This document shows, one piece after another, positions 13,201 through 24,392 of a stretch of 64,000 nucleotides of DNA. Position numbers and translations under genes: made by a program. The notes below the pieces were generated by a model. The model ran no database searches. It was not told where the DNA came from and was given only the letters and a program-made list of their open reading frames with translations. Source of the stretch: Pterobdella sp. o SKG-2022 (taxonomy: Eukaryota > Annelida > Clitellata > Hirudinida > Piscicolidae); NCBI GenBank assembly GCA_964035795.1, contig OZ038325.1, positions 3,375,777 through 3,439,776 of the forward strand, read 5' to 3'. The stretch's first letter is position 1. Every line of letters starts with the position of its first letter.

Positions 13201-16200
13201 TTAGTTCCGTTTCGGATTCGTTATTTTCTTTTTTGCGGTTCTTCTTCCTTTTTTTCTGTTTCCTTGGACTGGTTTAAATCATGGAGTTTAGAACTAATCG
13301 TTTTTCGCCAGAGGTTCCTGTTTAAGGCTTTTGTTCTCCACGTAGAAACCATATCTAAACTTTTAAGATCCGCATTTACCACATCATGCCATCGTTGTTT
13401 CTTTTTTCCATGTAGCCTTCAACATTCTTTGATTTTGCTTACTAGTAGTTGTTTTGGTAAACGCAAGTTTTCCATTCTTTGTATGTGTCCAAGCCATCTG
13501 AGTCGTCTACGCCGTAGTAAGGTTTCTATGGGTTCACCGTTTGCACGGTTTCTTATTTAAGTGTTTCTTATTTTATTAAAAAGAGACAAACCTAAAATAG
13601 ATCGGAAACATTGGTTGACGAAGGTATTTAAGCGTTGAAGATGGTTGTTGAGTGGCGCCCATGATTCACTTCCATACAGTAAGACTGGTCGTATAACCGC
13701 CTTGAACAGTCTACATTTAGTACTGTATTTTATTGCTGGTTGATACTATACCAGTTTTTCAAGCATCCAAATGCCATTGACGCTTTTTTAACCCGGGCAT
13801 CCACTTCTGTGTCTAACGATACCTCGTTGGTGAAAACGACTCATAAATATTTAAAGTGCTTCACTTCTTCAATGATATTGAATATGAAGATTTTAGTGAT
13901 TCAGAGAACCGCCTTGACCAAGTTTCATATTGATCTTTGCTATTTTTTCAGCTTTTTCGGTTTTTTCCTCCCACCATTTGTTCAAGGCTTCCCGGCATTC
14001 TTTTTTTGTTTCTTTTTTAACACAGTATACTGATTTTTGAGTTTGATTGGCATCGCCTCTTTGACGCAATTGCACGATTTGAAAATGTGTGTCACTTGTT
14101 TATTTTAGGATTTTTAAGTTTTCTGTGTCCCAATTTTTTTCAGCTTTTGTTGCTTTTTTGTTGAAGAATTGAGTTATTGTTTTTATTATTGCTTTGAAAC
14201 CTTGCCATATCTCATTTAAATTACTGTGTTTTCTTTTGTGTAAACAACGTTTCATTTTCTTTTTGATTTTTTCTATGGTTTTATTGTCCAGGTTAAAGGT
14301 GTTTGGTTTGTTATGTTTGACGTAAAATAGCCGGAAATTAATAAAATAGAAACAAACCCAAGTGTTTTTTTCTATTTTATTATGTTTGAAATTACTATTA
14401 TTGGTTTTTATTTGTTGTCTTTTGTAGTCAATTCTTATTTTTGATACTACTGGGTTGTGGTCTGTGTGCTGACTGTGTGTTCTGGTGTCAAAGATTAAGG
14501 CTCTGAACTTTTGATTGACTAGGATGTAAGTTAGCACATGCTCTCCTTCCTTCTGGTTTGAATGTGTCCGAGACCACTGGTGAATTTTTTTGTGAGGAAA
14601 TAATGTGTTTGTGATCACCAATCCATGTTTGTTGCATAAGTCCAAAAGCCTTTCACCATTGTTGTTGCATTTGTCAGTATTATGTGCTCCATGAAGTTCT
14701 GTGGGTTTAATAGCTAGACCAACTCGAGCATTAAAATCTCCTAAAACCAACAACATATCTTTGTGGTTTACTCATTTGACAATATGCTGAAGTTGAAAAT
14801 AGTACTCTTCTGATGTTGAGGGCTCACTGACTTTTGTTGGAGCGTATACAGAGATAATGCTCAGCCAGATTTTGCCCCATTTGAGTTTTATTTTCGTTAA
14901 GCTATCATTGATTAGAATGAAAAGATTTTTTTTCTTCCAAGCATTCCGCAGGTAGCCAAAGAGAACTACTGCTGTGCCTCTCTGATTACCACTATGTTTA
15001 TCTGCAGAGTCTGAATACACAACAGTAGCATTTTCCATCTCCAAGACACCATATCCAGGCCACCTCACCTCCGAAAGTGCCATTGCAAGAACATTATTTT
15101 TTTCCATTGTGGCAATAACATTACGAAGGCTTGTGTTGAATATTGTAGTATTGCTAAGCTTCTTACGTTCCAGCAGCCAATTTGAAAATTTTTTTCTAAT
15201 CTCATACTGAGGATATCTTGTAGAGTTTTGAATTTTAATTCTACGCAAAAGTTGAAATTGTAACTTTGTGTTCGTTTATCCGCCATTTTGCCCTTCTTCA
15301 ATTTCTTAGTTAAAAAAAAACTTCAAAATATAGATAAATATTTTCTTATCTCTTTCGACTATTTGACTAAATAAATTCTTCAAAAAAAAAACAACGAAAC
15401 AGGCAAGAGTTATCGTAGCCATTTTTACGTGGGCTTAATGTAAACAAAATTGATTGCTTGAAGTAGATAGATAGATAGATTAATAAATAGATAAACACAT
15501 CTGTTTTTCAGATTTCTTTTAAGGTTCTTTGCTGTCTTATCAGAGCAAAGTGATATCACCAAAATGACTGCCTCCAACCTAGGGCTGGTGTTAGGACCGA
15601 ATCTTATCAACCCTCTTGACTCCATGCCCGAGTAGGTGGTGCGGTGTGGGTGCGTGTGGTTTGTGAATCTGTAGCGTTAAGTGTATTGAGAGCTGGGATA
15701 CTGGTGGTGTGTAGGGTTGATGATTAGCAGATGATGCAGATGGTTGGTGTGTAGGATGGGTAGTTAGTGTTTATTGTAGGTGGTTGTGTGTAGAGTGCAG
15801 TTTTATTGTTTTTTATGTACCTAAGTCTTATTAGAGATATCGCAAAATGAAAGAGGCATATAGTTATGTAGGACGAATAGGGGGATTAGTTTGTAAAAGG
15901 ATTTTGTGTAGTTTTGTTGTATGTGGAGATGTACAGCTGTATGGTTTAGTATGGTTGATTGTAATATTAGTGTTTGTAAATTTTTGCTTTAATTCATGTT
16001 TTTGATTTTCATATGCATCACTTGATAATGTAAATTAGAACTGCGAAAAGATTGGAAACATTTCTATATAGTTGAATTTACTGTTTTACTTTGTATAATT
16101 GTCCTCATTATACTGCTGTGCTGTCTCAGTAATTGGGGTTGAAAGCAGACTAGATTATTTCTACTATAAAATAATTTACGAAATAAGCCATTTATTTGAG

Positions 16201-16447
16201 ACTTCATTAGTTATGGTGTTTATTATATTTCACACGTGCATAAAGGATGGCAGCGTTAAGCTTGCAAAGCTCATTGGCTGAGGCTCTGATTGTTCACGCA
16301 CACCACGTCTTTCCTGGAGGTTACTGCTTTTTGATGATGGTTTCACAGTAAATAGCAAAGCTTTGTTTATAATAAATTTGTAATCTATTGTGTTCAAATT
16401 TATCAGTTTTACTTATCTTAATATTCTTTTTCCTATACATTGCTTTT

Positions 16448-16546
<99 letters not shown>

Positions 16547-19500
16547 GAAGTGCGTTATCCACTTGACAGTAGGTGCACTGAAGATTGATTTCTGGAACAT
16601 TTCTTCACGTGGTTATGAAGTCCTTGTTTTTTGAAAACGTTATTGCAATTCGGGCAATGTTGTAATGATGGTGCTTTGTGGACTTGGCGAATGTGGTTTG
16701 TCAGACCTGCCTTGTTGACCGCTATTTTGTTGCAACCTGGATGCTGGCATTGGAATGGAGAGCTTTTGGAGTGAACATCAAAAATATTTTTTTTCAAATC
16801 TTTTTTTGATTGCTCGTTTCTTTCAGCTTCTTCATTTATTTTTTGCGATAGCGATTTGATATTTTTGCGCCAATCGTTTCTGTTGCGAGCTTCTGTTTTC
16901 CAGGTGTCAACAATGTTTAGCTTTTTTAGGTCTGTATATATTACACACACACACACTTCTTCATGGGCTTTTCTACTGCGTAGTAGGTGTACCAGGAATC
17001 ATCTTCGCACATTTCTTCGTGTGGTTGTGCAAACCCTGCTTCTTGAAATTTTCCTTGCACTTGGGGCATTGTTGAACATTGGTAGAGACGTGTATCTGTT
17101 TGATGTGGTTGGTGAGACCAGCCTTGTTTGTTGCTGTTTTGTTACATCCAGGATGCGGGCATTGAAGTCTCGACACAACGCTATTATTTTGTTCAGTATA
17201 CTTTTTGGCATTTTTTCTGTCTTCTTCCTTCATTTCAGCATTTTCATTTGCCTTTATTGATAGAAGTTTGATTTTCTGACGCCATTGTTTTCTATCGAAA
17301 GCTTCGGTCTTCCAAGTTTTTTCTAACTGCAACGTTTTGAGATCTGCATATACCATATTTTTCCATCTTTTTTTTGACCTCCTTTTGACCGCTTTCCTCC
17401 GACGATTCTACTCACCAGAATTTTTCTCGGAATCCTTTCTTCATTCCTTCTTTCGACGTGTCCGAGTCATTGAAGTTTTCAATGTTTCATCATCACATTA
17501 ACTCGTTGAATCTTTGCATTTGTTTTCAGTTGTGTGTTCCTCTTTTTTCCCCAAAAGGAGGTTCCAGTTATTATTCTTATGCAGCTGTTAGTGAAAACCT
17601 GAATTCTTTTCGTGTGGTGACGGAGAGGGGTCCACGTTTCATTGCCATATAACAAGATTGGTATAATAATTGATTTGTATAGTTTAAGTTTTGTCGACAC
17701 TTATTTTATCCTGATACCAAATCAGTCTACTCAGACTGTGGAAAATTTGAGCGGCTTTCTTTATGCGTGATTCAACATCTGCATCGATGGAGTTTGTGTC
17801 ACTTAAGATGCTTCCGAGGTATTTGAACTGTGCTATCTTTTCTGTATTTTCCAGATGGGAAATGAAAACGCTCTTCGTTAGGGTCGACTGGGGCGTGTTC
17901 GGGATGTATTCTGATATGTTTTTTCTTATTAGTGTTTATTATTAATCAAAAATTATTGAAAGTACTATTTATTAAATTGACTAATTGCTTTAAATTTTCT
18001 ATATTGGAACTAACTATTAATAAATCATCAGTATAAGCTAGGTTCTGTATCGATACTTTTTCTTTTAGCTTGCAACGGTAATCGAACAGAATCGGCGCGT
18101 TAAAGCAGTACCTCTAACTTTATGCCTAGATTTTTGTGTTTTTGTAGGGCCACTCTTGTTACGGCATCAAGGTATAGGTTGAACATCATCGGGGCAAGTA
18201 CATCTCTCTGTTTCACACCTACATTTATTGGAAATTTTTCTGATAATTTCCCGTCATACTGTATAACACCCTCAGTACCACTGTACTATTTTTATTATTT
18301 TGATTAGTTTTGTTGGAACGTGGAATGAGTTTTCAAGAATCGCCCAAAGGACATCTCTATTGATTGGGTCGTAGGCTATGGAAAGGTCCACAAAACACAT
18401 ATAAAGGGGCTTGTTGAACTCTATAGCTTTCTGCATCAACATTCTTGCTGTAAAAATTTGATCGCAGCACCCTCTGTTTTGTCGAAACCCACGTTGACTT
18501 TACCCTAACTGACAGTCCAATAGTTTTTGTATTCTGTTTGATAATGCTTTGGTGAATACTTTACTAAATACGCATAGCAGTGATATTCCACGATAGTTCT
18601 TGCTTAAGAATTTTTGCCCACTTTTGTGTAGCGGAACGATTATTTGCGTCTTTCAATCTCTGAATGCTTTCCGTCTCCCATATTTTGTCCGCTAGCACTT
18701 TTATCCACTCTACCGTTACTTCATTACCAATTTTTGTTATATTAGAATTAAGCTTGTCTATGCCTGCAGCTTTATCTAACTCACATTGTTTCAAGGCAAC
18801 ACTTAATTCTAATTTAGACAAGGGATTGGACAGTTCTGTTAATGTTTCTTCGTCTTTTTTAAGAACTGGGAGTGGCAGTTGATTGAGAACAAAAAGGTTT
18901 ATTGTAGCTTTATTGTTGAGAATTTGAGAAAAATGCTCTTTTCACCTATTTAACTTGTCTGATATGTTTAATAATTTAGTACCATCTTTAGAGTTAATTA
19001 TTGTAGCATCCTTAACTTTAGATTTTGTATTTAATTTTAATATTGACCCACCACGACCTTGTTTAATAAATTGTTCACTCAAATGATCTGCTTCTTCAGC
19101 TTTATCTTCCCACCATTTATCAAGTGCTTTTCTGTACGCTTTCCTCGTTTGTGATTTTAATTCTTCATAACTTTTTTCAAATGTTGGGAGATCACCTTAC
19201 CATTGTGTTTGAGGGTATGAATTTTCAAGTGGTACTCTGCTTTCAATTTTTTTAGTTTTTTTACCTCATCGTTGACCCACTTCTTTTCGAAAATTTGTTT
19301 TTTTTTTGGTAATGTGGTTGAAGCAGTTTCAATTGAATGTTTAAACAATTTCCATATTTCTTCGACAGAACCGTACTTATGAATATTTTTCATCCTATTT
19401 TGTAGCTCATCTTTGAATTTGGCTATGTATTTGGGTTTCAAATCTTTTGGGTTTGTTATTATATTATTAAGGACATTTTGTAACGAAAAACATCAAATAA

Positions 19501-22500
19501 GAGGAATTTTTAATACATTTATTGAGAATCGGAAGCTATAATTTTCGATAAGTTTAGCCTTATTATAGAACGTCAAGGACATTTGTGTTAGTTGGTTTCC
19601 TATAACGAGTCTTGTACTTCTTCATTGTTATTGTGGATGTCAACAGGTACTCGATCAGATGTGTGCAAGGTTTTTATGTAAACTCTAGTGTCACATATTT
19701 GAGCACGACACTTCTGGCTTATGAGAATATAATCTAGAACCTGTCCTTCTCTTGTTCCAGGATGTACATTGATGGATCTTCTTGTGGGGAAAAAGAGTGT
19801 TTGTCAAAAGAAGACCTTTTCTGTGGCAAAAATCAACAAGTCTTATGCCATTTTCGTTTCGTTTGTCGGAGTTGTAGCGCCTGTGTAAGTGTGTTTCTGA
19901 AGGACCCACTCTGGTGTTGAAATATCCGAGAATGATCAGCATGTCCTTTTTGTTTGCATTTATCACCAGGGCTTGAAGTTCGTCGTAGAAACGCCCTGCT
20001 TTGGTATCTTCATCTACTTCGGCGGGAGCATATACTGAGATGATGAAAACACCGCGTGAGATCAAACTCACTTTCAAGAGCCTTTCTGATACTGGGTCAA
20101 ACACACACATACACACACTGTCTGCTTTCATCCACCATGTGGCAGGTGCAATAGATTGGAAGTTGAGCATTTTTTGCGATGGCTATGGATGCCTTGGTGT
20201 TTAAAGTTTAAGCCACAGTATTCACATCTTATGGTTTGTTGTGTTTGATGCATCTGCATGTAGTGGTTTGCTAGGCCTGCTTTGTTTGCACATATTTTGG
20301 TATATTCTGGAAACGAACAAGCTAGGGAATTTTTTAAATTTGCTTTTAGTTGACCGCCTTGTTTCTTCTCACCATTCATGATTTCACTCACTAAAAGCTA
20401 TATCGGTAACCGTTCATCAGCCATTCTTTCCATATGACCCAGCCATTGCAATATTTGTTTATGAAAATTCACATCGACCCTGTTTATTTTTGCATTTTTT
20501 TTGAGTTGTGGATTTTTCTTTTTTTGCGATAGGGGGTGCCAGTGATGATTTTCAAGCATCGATTTACGAATACTTGAAGTCTTTGTATATGATGTGTTAA
20601 AAGGTTTCAAGTTTTGCTGCCATACAAAAAGGTTGGAAGGATGACCGATTTGAAGTTTTAGCTTAGTTTGAGCTTTTATTTTTGCTTGGTACCATACCAA
20701 CCGGCTGATGCTGCGGAAGACTTGTGATACCCCGTTAGTGCGTGGTTCTATCTCTGCATCAAGCGAGTTGTGACTGCTTAGAGTGTTCTCAAGGTATTTA
20801 AGTTGTGATACTTCTTCGATGCTTGTGTTATCCTTCATTTGCAATGTTGTCGTAGCGTTTGGACTTGTGGTGTTGTTTGGTAAGATGGACATGATTTTTA
20901 TTTTATTGAGGTTAACAATGCACTTAAGATCTTCAATGCTGCTCGATGTTAACAATATGTGGTCAGCGTTAGATAGGTGTTGAACGATTGTGCATCTAAT
21001 TTATTTCCACTATTGTGCATTAGCCTTCCCGATGAACTGCCACTTTGGGAGGCTTGAGCATCTCAGTAACCCTGAGAACTATGCCGGTGGAAACGTAAGC
21101 TCTTGGTAGGGCCACCCAAGCCAGACAGGTCAAAAGGTAGAGATCGGACTAAGCAGTCTACTGACCCTCCAGGTTGTGGGTTTGAACTAGGATAACAACC
21201 CGGCTTTGTAAAAAAAATTGTGTTACAGAAACTACAACAACAAACTCTGAAAACTGCTTGGTTCAGGGAGAGTTCTCTCTAGCAGAGCTTATGATGCGAG
21301 ATGGTGAAAGCCCTAGGGAAGCCAATGCGCTAGCAACTTTTTGACGACCAAACCAGGATAGGCACCTAGAACATCATAACCCTGCACGAGACAGGCAAGA
21401 CAGCTCAAGTCTGTCGAGAGATGCTGAAATACAACTTGAAGATCCTAAGTGAGACAAGATGAACAAGCTCAGCAAGAAAGCAACTATTGAGTGGAGAAAC
21501 CATCATCCACTCTGGACTGATTGAAGGCCAACCCTACACACGGAGCAGCATTGCTGATGACACCCGAAGCAACACGAGCACACTTCAAGTCCACAGGCTA
21601 CGCCCCTACCAATGTGGCTGCCATCGAAGAAAAAGACGAGTTTTATCAACAAATCCAAACGGCTATAGACAAGACACCCAAAAGAGACATGAAATTTCTC
21701 ATGGGTGACACGAATACCAAGGTTGGTGCTGATAACACAAACAGCGAACACTTATGGGTAAACACGGCATTGGAGTGCATAATAAGAATGGAGAACTTTT
21801 AGTAGAGTTCTGCTACTTCAATGACTTGGTCATTCGAGGCACTTTGTTTCCCCATAAGACTATCAATAAAACCACGTGGATTTTCTCTGACGGCAAGACC
21901 GAAAACTAGATCGACCAAAACAACCTGCGAAACAGTTTTGGGCAAAGAAACCAGGTAGCACAAAGAGTGGCTTTTGACAGATACCTGGATACTCATCATT
22001 AAGAGAAGGCATCTGAAAGACCAGATCAACAGCACGCAAGACCAAACTATAAAACACAAATTATAAGTACAGTATTGGAAGACAAACCGACAGGTAAAAC
22101 GAAGCGCGAGGCAAGATAAAAGAACGTACATTGAAGAATTGGCTGCAGAAGCTGATTGCTGCAGGCCAGCAGAACATGAAGCGCCTGTATGACATCACCA
22201 GGACACTCTTCTGCAAAAACAGCAACTCAAATCGGAAACATCATTCTTGGCGAAAAACAGCAGAGAGCACGATGGACGGAAAATTTCAAAGAAACGCTTA
22301 ACCAACCAGCACCATGTGTCCCACAAGCTTCTTGACATCAACACCAACCCTCTTAGCAAGACTGAGATTATCAAGGCCATCAAGTTTCTCAAATCAGGAA
22401 AGGTAGCCGGTCCAGATGGAATTCCACCTGAAGCTTTGAAGGCCGACATCCAAACTTCAACTGAAATGCTGCACCCTTTTATATGCATGCTCTGGGAACA

Positions 22501-24319
22501 GGAACGAGTGTCAGATAATTGGAAAAAAGGACATATTGTGAAGCTACCAAAGAAAGGGCACTTGCATCTTGCAAAACAGGTTAGGAATCATGCTGTTGCT
22601 TATTTCTGGCAAACCCCCCTTTACGCAGTCCTCGTCGACTTTCAAAAAGCTTTTGACAGTGTTGACCGAGATGTCATCTGGAGACTCATGCACCACTACG
22701 GCTTTTCACCAAAGTTTGTAAATATCATTCAGCAAATGTACGAAGACGCTACCTGTCGAGTGATCCACGACGGAAAACTAACAGAACCTTTCAGCGTACA
22801 AACTGGCGTCCGTCAGGCTGTTTGCTCTCACCGACCATTTTTTCTGATGGTGTTTGACTGAGTCATGAGACAGTCTACAGCAGACCAGAGGACAGGCATA
22901 CAGTGGACCAACAAACAGCTGGAGGACCTAGACTTTGCAGATGACACAAGCCTTCTCTCCCACAAACACCAAGATGCGAAAAAGCAACTACGTCATGTAG
23001 CAGAGGAAGCTGATAAGACTGAACTTTAAATCAATACTGAAAAGACAAAGGTCATGAGAGTCAACAACAAAAACCAAGATCTAGTGAAACTACATCACGA
23101 GGAAATCAAGGAGGTTGACAAGTTTGTCTACTTGGGCAGTCTTGTCAGCAAAAATGGAGGATCGAATCAGACGAAAACATCGAGAGCCGCATTAACAAAG
23201 CTAGACACGTTTTCATCACCCTTCGACAAATCTGGAAATAAAGCTTTGAACAGCTAGTGGGAGGAGAAGGCTAATGAAGCTGAAGAAAAACATAAACTTA
23301 ATATAAAACTTCGTCGAGGTGGTTCTTTTATCAATTCTCTTAAGCTTGTAGGTAGATCGGTTCATAGTCAAAATCATTATATTTTAGATAGAGATGGTAT
23401 TGGTAAGATTAAAAATACAGAAAATAAATTAAGTAGATGGTGCGAACATTTTAGTAATGTAATGCGGAGAGTTATCAACTCTACGAAGTCGTTTTTGAGG
23501 TTTTGATATTTCGTCGTCATTTTGTTTAAAATCGAACTTTTCGTTTTTCGTCTTCTTTAACAACTTTTTGAAAGTTTTTAAACTGATTTCAAAAATAATT
23601 CAAGAATTCTTCTCCTGCTGCATTTATCCACCGTGAGACAGGTGCGCAGAAGGATTGAGAGTAGAACATTTCTTTTGGTGGTTGTGAATGCCTTGTTGTT
23701 TGAAACTCAGCCTGCAATACTGACATAGGATACTTTCTTGAGTTCTGTGCATTTGTCTTACATGGTTAGCTAAACCAGCTTTATTGGCAACTATTTTTTT
23801 TGCAACCAGGGAACATACAAGAAAGCCTTTGAAAAGAGTTGTTTTTGTTGTCTGAGTTATCGTAGTTGCTGTTATATCGACCTCTAGCAAAAGCTATTTT
23901 TGCTTTTTCTGTTGATTCCTTATGTGCATTGAGATCGTAAAGAAGGTTGTAGATGCTGGTGCGCCGTTTCTTTCTATCTCTCGCTTCTGTTTTCTAATTC
24001 GCCACCATATTTACTTCTTTTAAATTTGCATGTATGAGTTCATGCCACCTCTGTTTTTGTCCTCCTTCATGCCTCTTACCATCTCTTATCTTAATTACCA
24101 GAATTTTTTTGGTAAACGATCATCATGCATTTTTTCTACCCTACCAAGCCATTTCTGAATCATCGCATTAACCCTGTCTATATTCGCTTTGTTCCGAAGT
24201 TGGGTATTTCTCATTTTTTCCCATAGTGAAGTGCCAGTGATGATTCTCAAGCATCTGTTAACAAATACTTGTAGTCGTTGGATGTTGTGATGTAGGAGGT
24301 TTCTCAGAAACGAAGCACA

Positions 24320-24392
<73 letters not shown>

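Noticed and set aside
16321..16634. Cys-Val and Thr-His repeat peptides
   Set aside because: CA-repeat translations without any conserved flank.
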